This document shows positions 1 through 9,743 of a stretch of 64,000 nt of DNA, in pieces (within the stretch, counting starts at the first letter, position 1; each line of letters opens with the position of its first letter). A program made the position numbers and the translations under genes. The stretch covers positions 1 through 64,000 of the forward strand of contig CAJXMF010000006.1 of assembly GCA_913056195.1 (NCBI GenBank), read 5' to 3'. Source of the DNA: an uncultured Methylococcaceae bacterium. GTDB lineage: Bacteria; Pseudomonadota; Gammaproteobacteria; Methylococcales; Methylomonadaceae. Under the pieces are notes generated by a model. It saw nothing but the letters and a program-made list of their open reading frames with translations, had not been told where the DNA came from and made no database searches.

Positions 1-69
1 GAAGATGAATAAAAATCCAGCGCAATCCCGGTGGCTTATTTATTACGCGCTACCTTAAACCAAACAAAA

Positions 70-102
70 AAAAAGCGCGATCTATTTCAGACCGCGCTTT
101 TT
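70..102. terminator. Probable intrinsic terminator downstream of the cox operon
   Basis: Perfect 10-bp inverted repeat AAAAAGCGCG / CGCGCTTTTT with 13-nt loop and A/T tracts on both sides. Confidence 0.75.
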
Positions 103-121
103 GCAGGCTATATCGGCTTGT

Positions 122-988
122 TTACAGCAAGTAAACGAAGATAAATAAACCTAACCAGACAACATCAACAAAATGCCAATACCAGGCTACCCCTTCAAAA
201 CCAAAGTGATTTTCAGGGGAAAAATGGCCTTTCCAGCTTCTGAACAATATCACGGACAGCATAATAGCGCCGACACAAACATGAAAGCCGTGAAAGCCTG
301 TCAACATAAAAAAGGTTGAGCCATATACACCTGAACCCAGTGTCAGTCCCATTTCATGATACGCTTCATAGTATTCAAATGCTTGCAAGCCAACGAACAG
401 AAAGCCAAGCGCGACGGTTGCAATCAGGCCTTTGATTAACTGATCCCGTTTTTTAGCCAACAAACCATGATGCGCCCAGGTCACAGTGACGCCACTGGTC
501 AATAGAATCAAGGTATTGAGCAAAGGTAATCCAAAGGCTCCCATTGGCTCAAATTCACCCCCAACGTCAGCAGGGCCATTAGTCGGCCATGCTGCTTCAA
601 AACCCTGCCATAATAAGTTAGTTGAACGTCCTGGACCATCCCCTAATCCACCCAACCAGGGTACTGATAAATTTCGGGTATACCATAATGCGCCAAAGAA
701 CGCCCCAAAGAACATGATTTCTGAAAAGATGAACCACATCATCCCCATCCGATATGAAATCCCAACACTGTGATTATACATTCCGGATTCACTTTCGCTC
801 GCTTGCAGCGCAAACCACCCAGCCAGCATCAAAATAAACAATGACAGACCAAAAATCATCATGGTTGGCCCAATCGCTGATCCGTTCAAATAATTGGCAA
901 CCCCTGCCAACATCGTCATCAGACCGAATGTTCCAACAAACGGCCACACCGCCTTATGTGGAACGTAATAAGTATCATGAGTAGACAT
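122..988 (-). CDS. ctaE: Cytochrome c oxidase subunit III
   Basis: 288 aa, polytopic; HHGLLAKKRDQLIKGL, FEYYEA, GFHGFHVCVGAIML and WYWHFVDVVWLGLF motifs typical of COX3; in operon with subunits I and II. Confidence 0.95.
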   Translation of the reverse strand: MSTHDTYYVPHKAVWPFVGTFGLMTMLAGVANYLNGSAIGPTMMIFGLSLFILMLAGWFALQASESESGMYNHSVGISYRMGMMWFIFSEIMFFGAFFGALWYTRNLSVPWLGGLGDGPGRSTNLLWQGFEAAWPTNGPADVGGEFEPMGAFGLPLLNTLILLTSGVTVTWAHHGLLAKKRDQLIKGLIATVALGFLFVGLQAFEYYEAYHEMGLTLGSGVYGSTFFMLTGFHGFHVCVGAIMLSVILFRSWKGHFSPENHFGFEGVAWYWHFVDVVWLGLFIFVYLL

Positions 989-1013
989 AAACCTTCCCCT
1001 ATCGTGTTATTGT

Positions 1014-1565
1014 TTACTGATTGCGATCAGTATTATCAAAAAATGTATATGCGAGCGTAATCGTTTTATAGCGTTCAGGCAGTTTTGGGTCAATCACAAA
1101 ACGCACTGGCATGGTTTTCTTTTCATGTGGTGCAAAAGTCTGTTGCGAAAAACAAAAACATTCTGTCTTTTTTAAGTATTCTGCCGCTAAGCCCGGCGAA
1201 ACACTCGGAATCGCTTGCGCGACTAACGGTTTATCGGTTTTATTTTCAGCGATAAAGTTGACGGTATAATACTGCCCCGGATGAATCTTCAACTTCGGCG
1301 TCACCGCATAAAAAGTCATCGGTGTCGATTCATTCAACGAAGTGACAAACTCTATCGTCATCTCCCGGTTTTTATCCACAGGGTATTGCGTTTCCGCCAC
1401 CGCTGTTTCATTGGTTTTTCCATTCAACCCGGTCACATCACAAAGCACATCGTAGAGAGGCACCAAAGCATAACCAAACCCGAACATGGCAACAACAATC
1501 AGTACCAGCTTTCTGACCAGATTCCGGTTTTTTTGTTGTACGTCGTCGTTGTTATGAGCAGTCAT
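1014..1565 (-). CDS. ctaG: Cytochrome c oxidase assembly protein CtaG/Cox11
   Basis: Single N-terminal TM; VPLYDVLCDVTGLNGKT and ECFCFSQQTFAPHEKKTMPVRFVIDP motifs (Cox11 copper-binding CFCF). Confidence 0.95.
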   Translation of the reverse strand: MTAHNNDDVQQKNRNLVRKLVLIVVAMFGFGYALVPLYDVLCDVTGLNGKTNETAVAETQYPVDKNREMTIEFVTSLNESTPMTFYAVTPKLKIHPGQYYTVNFIAENKTDKPLVAQAIPSVSPGLAAEYLKKTECFCFSQQTFAPHEKKTMPVRFVIDPKLPERYKTITLAYTFFDNTDRNQ

Positions 1566-1660
1566 TCGCTAATCACCTTGAGTACAACATTGACATAAAT
1601 CGCAAGCGCAATTCCCGCCAACACAAGGGCTAATAGAATATTTTTAGTTTTTGTCGTCAT
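1562..1660 (-). CDS. Small single-TM protein in the cytochrome oxidase operon (32 aa)
   Basis: Not in the ORF track. Reads MTTKTKNILLALVLAGIALAIYVNVVLKVISE*; its stop overlaps the ctaG start (ATGA); sits between ctaD and ctaG where small oxidase-assembly proteins often occur. Confidence 0.7.
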   Translation of the reverse strand: MTTKTKNILLALVLAGIALAIYVNVVLKVISE

Positions 1661-1716
1661 TTTATACCTGTCCCCAGCGGCATTTTCCGCCGGGGTTCGC
1701 TATACCCTATAAATAC

Positions 1717-3330
1717 TCAGTCCAGATGCTCAGACGGAATTTTTGTTGGAGGTGTTGTAAACGTATGGTATGGCGCAGGCGATGGCAACGTCCATTCCAG
1801 GCTATGTTTACTCGCATCTTCCCAAACTTCATCAGTTGCTTTCCCTGTTCCACCGCGAATTGTATCGATCACAATGTAAACAAATAACAACTGACTGAAT
1901 CCATAGATAAACGCGCCGATACTGGAAATCATATTCCAGTCTGCAAATTGCACCGCATAATCAGGGATACGTCTTGGCATACCTGCCAATCCCAGAAAAT
2001 GCTGAGGGAAGAACAGGATATTAATTGATATTGCCGACAACCAGAAATGCAATCGAGCAATACGCTCATTATACATATTGCCAGTCCATTTTGGCAGCCA
2101 GAAATAGCCAGCCGCCATCAGAACAAAGATTGATGCTGGTACCAATGTATAGTGGAAATGAGCAACAATAAAATAACTGTCATGGTATTGCAGGTCACTG
2201 GGCGCAATTGACATCATCAGCCCGGTAAAACCTCCAATCGTAAACAACACAACAAAGGCTATCGAAAACAACATGGGGGTTTCAAACGTCATTGACCCTT
2301 TCCACATGGTTGCCGTCCAGTTAAAGATTTTAACGCCAGTTGGAATTGCAATCAGTATGGTGGCATACATGAAATAGAGTTCTCCGGCAATCGGCATACC
2401 CACGGTAAACATATGATGCGCCCACACGATGAACGATAAGAATGCAATAAAGCCTGTCGCCCATACCATTGAGGTATAACCAAACAAAGGTTTACGTGCG
2501 AACACTGGAATGATCGTTGACACCACACCAAAGGTTGGCAAAATCATAATATAAACTTCAGGGTGTCCAAAAAACCAGAAGATATGTTGATATAAAACCG
2601 GATCACCACCACCTGCCGCATCAAAGAAGCTGGTATCAAAGAAACGGTCTGTCAATAACATGGTGACGGCACCCGCGAAAACAGGCATGACCGCAATAAG
2701 CAAAAATGCAGTAATCAACCAGGTCCAGACAAACAATGGCATTTTCATCATGCCCATACCTGGCGCACGCATATTGAAAATAGTGGCAATAATATTAATC
2801 GCCCCCATGATGGACGAAATCCCCAATAAATGTACAGCAAAGATTGCAAATGGAAATGCTTTTCCGGTTTGCAGAACCAACGGCGGATAAAATGTCCATC
2901 CTGCCGCCGGGCCACCACCTTCCATGAACAAGGTACTTGCCATCAGTAAAATACCAGCAACCAGCATCCAGAAACTCATGTTGTTCATGCGCGGCAATGC
3001 CATATCTGGTGCACCGATCATCATTGGAATCATCCAGTTCGCCAAACCCACGAAAGCCGGCATCACGGCACCAAATACCATGACCAATGCATGCATGGTC
3101 GTCATGGAATTAAAGAATTGTGGATCGACAAACTGCAGACCCGGCTCAAACAATTCAGCCCGGATAATCAGCGCCATCGTTCCGCCCACAAAAAACATGA
3201 TTAGCGAAAAGACCAAATACATGGTTCCAATATCTTTATGGTTGGTGGTTATTATCCACCTCAGGATCCCCTTCGCAGGACCATGATCATGATGTTCATC
3301 ATGCTCAGCTATTACAGCAGACATATTCAA
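1717..3330 (-). CDS. ctaD: Cytochrome c oxidase subunit I
   Basis: 537 aa; WFFGHPEVYIMILPTFG, HHMFTVGM and HDSYFIVAHFHYTLVPASIF heme-copper oxidase motifs. Confidence 0.97.
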   Translation of the reverse strand: MNMSAVIAEHDEHHDHGPAKGILRWIITTNHKDIGTMYLVFSLIMFFVGGTMALIIRAELFEPGLQFVDPQFFNSMTTMHALVMVFGAVMPAFVGLANWMIPMMIGAPDMALPRMNNMSFWMLVAGILLMASTLFMEGGGPAAGWTFYPPLVLQTGKAFPFAIFAVHLLGISSIMGAINIIATIFNMRAPGMGMMKMPLFVWTWLITAFLLIAVMPVFAGAVTMLLTDRFFDTSFFDAAGGGDPVLYQHIFWFFGHPEVYIMILPTFGVVSTIIPVFARKPLFGYTSMVWATGFIAFLSFIVWAHHMFTVGMPIAGELYFMYATILIAIPTGVKIFNWTATMWKGSMTFETPMLFSIAFVVLFTIGGFTGLMMSIAPSDLQYHDSYFIVAHFHYTLVPASIFVLMAAGYFWLPKWTGNMYNERIARLHFWLSAISINILFFPQHFLGLAGMPRRIPDYAVQFADWNMISSIGAFIYGFSQLLFVYIVIDTIRGGTGKATDEVWEDASKHSLEWTLPSPAPYHTFTTPPTKIPSEHLD

Positions 3331-3367
3331 TACCTCTTACATTTATTAAATCAGATCGCAAAGAAAG

Positions 3368-4528
3368 TTACTCTTCATCCGTGTCGTCATTTGCAGCCGT
3401 CGCATTTTGCATGGCTGCAATTTCAGATGGTTGAACCATATCCCCTACAGAATTACCCAGTCCATTCCGAATAAACGTGGCTACAGCGGCAAAATCAACC
3501 GCATTCAACATTTGTCCGAAAGCAGGCATCATTCCTTTACCATTGAACATGATTTCAATCTGTTGCTTGATATCACCGGTTACAATCGGGCTACCTTTGA
3601 TGGCAGGAAATGTTCCCGGCATACCTGAACCATCTGGCATGTGACAAGATGCACAGTTATTCGCATAAATCGTTTCACCTTTCGCGACCAGTTCTTCTTG
3701 AGTCCACGATTTCTCGGCTGCATTCGCTTCAGCGGCGGCGGCTTCTTTTTGCTGTTCAACCCATTGCTTATAATCTTCTTTTTCCATCGCAATAACGACG
3801 ATAGGCATAAACCCATGATCCTTACCGCACAGTTCCGCACATTGACCACGGTAAGTGCCAGGCTTTTCGATATAAGTCCAGGCGTCATTAATAAAACCAG
3901 GATTGGCATCTTTTTTCCAGCCCAGATCAGGCACCCACCAGGAGTGGATCACATCAGCCGCGGTGAATAAAAAGCGGATTTTAGTGCGAATAGGCACCAC
4001 GAGTGGATGATCAACATTCAACAAATAATGTGGCACTGTTTTCGGATCAATCCCCGACCCTTTCTGCCGAGCCTTATTACTGGCTTCATCCAGGCTACTG
4101 AAGAAGTGAATGCCATTATCCAGATAGTCATACTCCCATTTCCATTGCCATCCTGTTACCTTGATACTCATGTCGGCATCCTGAACATCATCCATTTCCA
4201 GCATCGTCTTGGTCGCTGGAATCGCCATGCCGATCAGAATTGCCGTCGGGATAATCGTCCAGATGATTTCGACCGTTGTATTATGGTGAAATTGTTCAGC
4301 TTTATGTCCTTTCGATTTACGATGATGATAAATCGAATAGAACATGGTGCAAAATACCCCAATGCCAACAAACACACAAATCCATAAGATAAGCATATGG
4401 AGATCGTGTACATCTTTACTGACTTTTGTAACACCCTCGGTTAAATTGAGCGTGTAATCTGCATGTGCCAAACCCAGCCCGAATATTGACAGAGCCAAGC
4501 CAGCAAACAATTGCCTTGCTTTCTTCAC
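3368..4528 (-). CDS. ctaC: Cytochrome c oxidase subunit II with C-terminal cytochrome c domain
   Basis: CuA site YRGQCAELCGKDHGFMPIVV; C-terminal CASCH heme-binding motif and downstream Met; signal peptide and TM hairpin. Confidence 0.95.
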   Translation of the reverse strand: MKKARQLFAGLALSIFGLGLAHADYTLNLTEGVTKVSKDVHDLHMLILWICVFVGIGVFCTMFYSIYHHRKSKGHKAEQFHHNTTVEIIWTIIPTAILIGMAIPATKTMLEMDDVQDADMSIKVTGWQWKWEYDYLDNGIHFFSSLDEASNKARQKGSGIDPKTVPHYLLNVDHPLVVPIRTKIRFLFTAADVIHSWWVPDLGWKKDANPGFINDAWTYIEKPGTYRGQCAELCGKDHGFMPIVVIAMEKEDYKQWVEQQKEAAAAEANAAEKSWTQEELVAKGETIYANNCASCHMPDGSGMPGTFPAIKGSPIVTGDIKQQIEIMFNGKGMMPAFGQMLNAVDFAAVATFIRNGLGNSVGDMVQPSEIAAMQNATAANDDTDEE

Positions 4529-4825
4529 GGAGCAGCCTCCTGGTTTTATTTATTGATAAACTTTAGAATGTAGCGTTGTTTTCTGCCTTTGCAACCTGCT
4601 CCTTCCAAAAACAGGCTTGCATTAACCTACCAGTTTTCCATCAAATGCCACACATTAACCAAGGTATAGTACCGCATCATCCATTTTTAAGCTAGTCGCG
4701 ACACCAGTATTTTTCTACAATCAGATTTTTTCCTACCGTGCGAAAGCCTATTGTTATCACCACAAAAATCACACGATTTCCTTTATATTTCAATGATTTT
4801 TAATGCAAACGATATACCTGACAGC

Positions 4826-5854
4826 TTAATCTAACTGCGTCAAAAACATAGCGTCACCGTAACTAAAGAAACGATAGCGCTGCGACACCGCATGTTGATA
4901 AGCACACATTGTATTATCATAGCCTGCAAAGGCTGAAACCATCATCAACAAGGTGGATTGCGGCAAATGAAAATTAGTTAACAAAGCATCTACTGAGCGA
5001 AACCGATAACCCGGTGTAATAAACAGCTCAGTGTCGCCACACCCCGCTTCAAGCTCACCTTTAGCAGAGGCAGACTCCAGCGCTCGCACCGACGTCGTGC
5101 CAACACAGATCACCCTGCCACCCTGTTTGCGGGTATCTTTGACCGCTGCCACCACCGCACCTGAAACCGAAAAATATTCCTGATGCATCAAATGCTGACT
5201 AAGGTCTTCCACCCGTACCGGTTGAAATGTACCGCTGCCCACATGCAAGGTAACAAAAACTTGCTGAACACCTTTTTCCTGCAACTTTCGCATCATCTCC
5301 TGATCAAAATGCAGCCCGGCTGTCGGCGCCGCAACAGCACCGGCTTGTTCAGCAAATACGGTTTGATAGCGGTCAAGATCCAGTGCCTCATCTTCGCGCT
5401 GAATATAAGGCGGTAACGGAATATGCCCTGCCACTGACAAAATTTCATCCAGTGTGCGATCCCCACAAAATGTTAATTTGAACAAATCATTGTCACGCCC
5501 ATCAACGCGACATTTGAATCCACCTTCCAGTACAATTTCACTGCCTGATTTTGGTGCCTTGCTGGCTTTCACATGAGCAAGCGCTTGTTTTTGATTAATA
5601 ACACGCTCTATCAATATCTCGACCTTGCCGCCACTTGCTTTACGCCCATACAGTCGCGCGGGAATCACCCGTGTATTGTTAAAAACAAGTAAATCCTTAT
5701 CGGTGATTAAATCGATAAAATCCCTAAAATAGCGATCCTGTATATCTCCATTCTGTTTATCCATACACAGCATTCTGGATGCTGTTCTTTCCGTTAAAGG
5801 CCTCTGGGCAATCAAGTCTTCAGGCAACACATAATTAAAATCGCTTTTTTTCAT
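4826..5854 (-). CDS. queA: S-adenosylmethionine:tRNA ribosyltransferase-isomerase QueA
   Basis: MKKSDFNYVLPEDLIAQRPL, LLVFNNTRVIPARLYG, AGAVAAPTAGLHFD, HVGSGTFQPVR and TNFHLPQSTLLMMVSAFAG motifs. Start moved to internal ATG at 5854 from family length. Confidence 0.95.
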   Translation of the reverse strand: MKKSDFNYVLPEDLIAQRPLTERTASRMLCMDKQNGDIQDRYFRDFIDLITDKDLLVFNNTRVIPARLYGRKASGGKVEILIERVINQKQALAHVKASKAPKSGSEIVLEGGFKCRVDGRDNDLFKLTFCGDRTLDEILSVAGHIPLPPYIQREDEALDLDRYQTVFAEQAGAVAAPTAGLHFDQEMMRKLQEKGVQQVFVTLHVGSGTFQPVRVEDLSQHLMHQEYFSVSGAVVAAVKDTRKQGGRVICVGTTSVRALESASAKGELEAGCGDTELFITPGYRFRSVDALLTNFHLPQSTLLMMVSAFAGYDNTMCAYQHAVSQRYRFFSYGDAMFLTQLD

Positions 5855-6881
5855 TTTTTTGATTGAGCAGTTGATAAATTTTTTCCAGCAGCTTCTCACT
5901 ATCGCCAAAAAAACCAGTTCCAAACCGTTTCCGGTAAACATCACCGAGCTGCGCCATTAAATCCTCAAAATGTTGTTTTGAAAACGTTTCATCGTTGACC
6001 ATGTGCATCATCCGTGCAATGGGTTCCTGCACATCATTCTCCTCATGTGGAATATCACTATTCAAATGACGTGATTTCTCAGCCTTCAGGGGCACGGCAT
6101 ATTTCTTCCAGAAATGACTAAAATAAGGCCGCTGCCGTTCATTTTTAAATTGTTTTTTAATGATATCAGCAAGCGCATACAGGCAGCAGCTGACCGATGA
6201 ATCCGGTCGCGCCAAAATGACAGGTTTTTGATTGTTTACTGCACTTTTTAAAGCAGAATCCTCAACTAAATAGCCTAAAAAATTCACTTTCAGATGCAGA
6301 TATTTATCGACCGCCTTTTGAAAACAGAAAAATACTTTCTGACTCCTTCGATAATTTTCCACCCGATTGACCAAAACAAACAAATTTCTTTTTACGCCAT
6401 AACTCCTGAGTATTTTTAACAAGGAGAATGTATCGGTCAGCGATGTAGGTTCTGGCGTCATCACAAAAACCCGATATTGTGACGAGGCGACAAAATACAA
6501 AACATCTTTATGACAACCGGCCGCCGTATCGACAAGAATATAATCAAATTGTCTTTCAAGTTCAGCCAATGCCTCTGTTAATTTTTTACGCTGCTGTTCT
6601 GACAAATCCACACAGCTTCGTACACCGGATGCCGCAGGAACAATCCAAATGTCGCCAGGTGCTTGAATTAAAACATCCTGAATCGTTTTTTCACCATGAA
6701 TAACATGTTTCAAGGTGAATTCAGGTTCTATTTTTAACAGCAGATTGATATTTGCCAATCCGGTATCGGCATCAAATACACAGACTTTTGCATGACGCGC
6801 TAATGCCACACCTAAATTCGCCGCTATATTTGTCTTTCCCACCCCACCCTTGCCACTGGTGATTGCAATGACCGCTGCCAT
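5835..6881 (-). CDS. MinD/FlhG-like P-loop ATPase
   Basis: MAAVIAITSGKGGVGKTNIAANLGVALA deviant Walker A; VFDADTGLANINLLL; IWIVPAASG; YILVDTAAG. No flhF or flagellar gene nearby, so FlhG identity is uncertain. Confidence 0.8.
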   Translation of the reverse strand: MAAVIAITSGKGGVGKTNIAANLGVALARHAKVCVFDADTGLANINLLLKIEPEFTLKHVIHGEKTIQDVLIQAPGDIWIVPAASGVRSCVDLSEQQRKKLTEALAELERQFDYILVDTAAGCHKDVLYFVASSQYRVFVMTPEPTSLTDTFSLLKILRSYGVKRNLFVLVNRVENYRRSQKVFFCFQKAVDKYLHLKVNFLGYLVEDSALKSAVNNQKPVILARPDSSVSCCLYALADIIKKQFKNERQRPYFSHFWKKYAVPLKAEKSRHLNSDIPHEENDVQEPIARMMHMVNDETFSKQHFEDLMAQLGDVYRKRFGTGFFGDSEKLLEKIYQLLNQKNEKKRF

Positions 6882-8032
6882 CAGCCGTCTCCCGTATTCC
6901 ATTGTTGATAAAACGCCGCATAACTATCCTGTTTCCAATGCGCGCATGCCTTGCCATTCAAGCCATAAATATCAGGCAATGGATAGCCATTGAAACGATT
7001 GGCCTTTACCAGACTATAGGCCCCGACATCTTTAAAAATAATTTTATCCCCGATTTTCGGCACATGAGCCAAGTCATATTCACCAAATACATCGCCGGCC
7101 AGACAGCTCGACCCCGCCAGAACGACCGCCTGTTCACCCGGTTCTGGAGAAAGAATCGCCGGAGATTTTTGATATTCAAAAACCTCTGGGTGCTGATTTA
7201 CCGAGCTGTCCAGCACGGCAATGTTTTTTCCATCACTTTCAAAACAATCGATGACCTCGGATACCAAAAAGCCCACATCGCCGACAACAGCCTTGCCGGG
7301 CTCGATAAAAACATCCACCTTAAATTGCCGCCGCAAAGCCTGTATCAGCGCGATAAAAGCCGAATAATCATTCAGTTGCGGATAAAGATAACCGCCACCT
7401 AAATTTATCCATTGAAGCTGTGACCTGTTATTTGTCAATAAGCCCTGCATCCGCGCGATGGTTTTCTGCATAGGCTTGACTGTTTTACAGGAAAAAACCG
7501 TATGCCAATGCAATCCTTGAATATTTGTCGGCAATCCACGCTGTTCAAGTGCCCTGATATCGACACCAAGCTTGGAAACAGGCCGACATGGGTCGAAGCG
7601 ATTATCGTCGAGAAACGATAGCTTGGGGTTGACCCGTAAGCCACACGAAACAGATTCAAGTTTAGAGCCAAGTCTTTGCTGTTGCGACAAGGAGTTAAAA
7701 CTGATATGCGTGCAAATCTGTGCGAGTTCTTCACATTCATCGACTCGCATACCGGGCGTCGTCAAATGAATATCGCCGGCTCCCGCCAATATCGCTGCAG
7801 CAACACGCGCTTCAAACAAAGAGCTGACCGAAAATCCATCCACATAAGCTAATGTCTGCTCCAATACGGCTTGCAATGGCAACGCCTTGATCGAATAGAG
7901 TAATTTGCAGCCACTCGCACGCTTCAACGCAGCCAACGCGATCAGATTATGCGCCAATTTTTGCTGATCGATGACAAAAGCCGGTGTCCGTATGTCAACA
8001 GAGTCAATGATCCGTATTGTTTTCTTATCCAG
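6881..8032 (-). CDS. nspC: Carboxynorspermidine decarboxylase-like PLP enzyme (NspC family)
   Basis: GCKLLYSIKALPLQAVL, FSVSSLFEARVA, GLHWHTVFSC, WINLGGGY, EPGKAVVGDVGFLV, LAGSSCLAGDVFG motifs. Frame is open upstream of the ORF-track start and encodes DIRTPAFVIDQQKLAHN, so a non-ATG start (CTG at 8032, or ATT/TTG downstream) is likely. Confidence 0.85.
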   Translation of the reverse strand: MDKKTIRIIDSVDIRTPAFVIDQQKLAHNLIALAALKRASGCKLLYSIKALPLQAVLEQTLAYVDGFSVSSLFEARVAAAILAGAGDIHLTTPGMRVDECEELAQICTHISFNSLSQQQRLGSKLESVSCGLRVNPKLSFLDDNRFDPCRPVSKLGVDIRALEQRGLPTNIQGLHWHTVFSCKTVKPMQKTIARMQGLLTNNRSQLQWINLGGGYLYPQLNDYSAFIALIQALRRQFKVDVFIEPGKAVVGDVGFLVSEVIDCFESDGKNIAVLDSSVNQHPEVFEYQKSPAILSPEPGEQAVVLAGSSCLAGDVFGEYDLAHVPKIGDKIIFKDVGAYSLVKANRFNGYPLPDIYGLNGKACAHWKQDSYAAFYQQWNTGDG

Positions 8033-8636
8033 GGTAAACCGCCTTCTCGGTAATCACGTTATGCATATAAACATCATGCGCAGCCATCGGTATTTTTTCA
8101 ACCAGCTGACTTTCGAAACACACACCAACTATCCGCGTATCAGATCTAACCGTCTGTAAAAGGCGATCATAATAGCCGGCACCATTGCCTAAACGCCCCC
8201 CGTTACGATCAAATACAACACCTGGCGTCATAATCATATCTAATTCTTCTACCCTTACTCTTTTTTTTGCATCCCCCCACTTATTCCGCGGTGGCTCCAA
8301 AATGCCCCACATACCAGGGACTAACTCTTCAAGCTGATTCAACAACCATAACCCCAATACTTTATGACCTGTTTCATCTTCCGTACAATACGGCACTACA
8401 ATTCGTTTCGAGGTCTTAAGTTGTTCCCGTAACGCATCAAGCGTTTGCACTTCAGTCCGGCAATGCACATACCACATCACCGTTTCAGCAGACAGGTATT
8501 CAGATTGCTTCACAAATTGACGGCATATCACATGACTCAACAACGCCTTATCGGCTTGCTGTTGTCGCTGTCTATACCCCCATTGGCGCAATGATTCTTT
8601 ATCTGGCAATCGGTTATTGTCATGATTCATACCCAC
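8025..8636 (-). CDS. 5-formyltetrahydrofolate cyclo-ligase family protein
   Basis: MTPGVVFDRNGGRLGNGAGYYDRLL and IVGVCFESQLVEKIPMAAHDVYMHNVITE match the 5-FCL/YgfA family. Confidence 0.9.
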   Translation of the reverse strand: MGMNHDNNRLPDKESLRQWGYRQRQQQADKALLSHVICRQFVKQSEYLSAETVMWYVHCRTEVQTLDALREQLKTSKRIVVPYCTEDETGHKVLGLWLLNQLEELVPGMWGILEPPRNKWGDAKKRVRVEELDMIMTPGVVFDRNGGRLGNGAGYYDRLLQTVRSDTRIVGVCFESQLVEKIPMAAHDVYMHNVITEKAVYPG

Positions 8637-8754
8637 TATAATAACGATTTACGGACTTATTCGCCTACCCTTGATTTACAGCGCCCCACTAAAACATGTA
8701 AACGATATCATTTTTCTTCTATAATAGGATGTTAAATAAGCACGCGAGGTTAAC

Positions 8755-9663
8755 ATGGATAAACCATTTATTTTACACATGCTGACAACAGCAAAAAACT
8801 TAAGTCCCTTTGATGTCAATATGGCTTTGGATGCCGGATGGGTTTCTGCCGTCCCCTACATTAACGTTGAACCGAGCGAAGTCAGGGGGCTGGTTCAAGA
8901 CGCTATCTTTTCGCGCAGTCCAAAAGGTTTAAAGCGTACAGCCATTTTTATAGGCGGCCGCGAAACCAAACAAGCCATGGATATGTTAAAGCTGGCCAAA
9001 AACGCCATGGTTCCTCCGTTTGAAGTCTCTGTCTTTGCCGACCCAAGCGGCGCCTTTACAACCGCAGCGGGTATGGTCGCCATCGTCGAAAAAGCCCTGA
9101 TAGAAAAATTTGATACCACGCTTGAAGGCAAAAATATACTGGCTTTAGGTGGAACGGGCCCGGTCGGCCAGGCTGCCGCCGTCATTGCCGCAAAAGCGGG
9201 TGCCAATGTCCGTATCATTGGCCGTCAACTCGACAAAGCTGAACGCATCGCTGAACTTTGCAGTGAAGAATTTGGCGAAGGCGACATTACCATTACAGCC
9301 GGTGCGGATGCCGATAAAGGTGACTATATTAAATCCACCGATATCGTCTTTGCGACAGGCGCCGCAGGCATTCAATTATTGAGTCCCGAGCATATTGCCT
9401 CCGCGCCACAACTGAAAGTTGCAGCTGATGTCAATGCCGTTCCTCCCTCAGGTATTGCCGGTGTCGATGCATTTGATAATTGCAAACCTATTGAAGGCTC
9501 GCCTTCCGGTGCCGTGGGTATTGGGGCATTAGCGATTGGCAATGTGAAATATCAGGCACAAAATCGCTTATTGCGAAAAATGCTGGAGGCCGACAACCCT
9601 GTCTACCTGAACTTTGAACATGCTTTTGAAGTCGCTCGGGATTTTGTTAGAGATAATGCTTAA
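8755..9663 (+). CDS. mtdB: NAD(P)-dependent methylene-tetrahydromethanopterin dehydrogenase
   Basis: 302 aa; HMLTTAKNLSPFDVNMALDAGW, ADPSGAFTTAAGMVA, LALGGTGPVGQAAAVIAAKAGANVRIIGR, DVNAVPPSGIAGVDAFD: MtdA/MtdB family. Confidence 0.9.
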   Translation: MDKPFILHMLTTAKNLSPFDVNMALDAGWVSAVPYINVEPSEVRGLVQDAIFSRSPKGLKRTAIFIGGRETKQAMDMLKLAKNAMVPPFEVSVFADPSGAFTTAAGMVAIVEKALIEKFDTTLEGKNILALGGTGPVGQAAAVIAAKAGANVRIIGRQLDKAERIAELCSEEFGEGDITITAGADADKGDYIKSTDIVFATGAAGIQLLSPEHIASAPQLKVAADVNAVPPSGIAGVDAFDNCKPIEGSPSGAVGIGALAIGNVKYQAQNRLLRKMLEADNPVYLNFEHAFEVARDFVRDNA

Positions 9664-9743
9664 TTCTCGCCAAAATCACTGACATAAGACTGATTTTTTC
9701 AGGCATATCGCAAAAATACTAACTTTTATCGGAGAATTACTTA

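Noticed and set aside
3580-3970. Alternate-frame and antisense ORFs of about 109 aa in ctaC
   Set aside because: Overlap the conserved CuA and cytochrome c domains of subunit II; no independent support.
6902-7402. 166-aa plus-strand ORF antisense to nspC
   Set aside because: Fully antisense to a gene with strong family motifs; no domain recognised.
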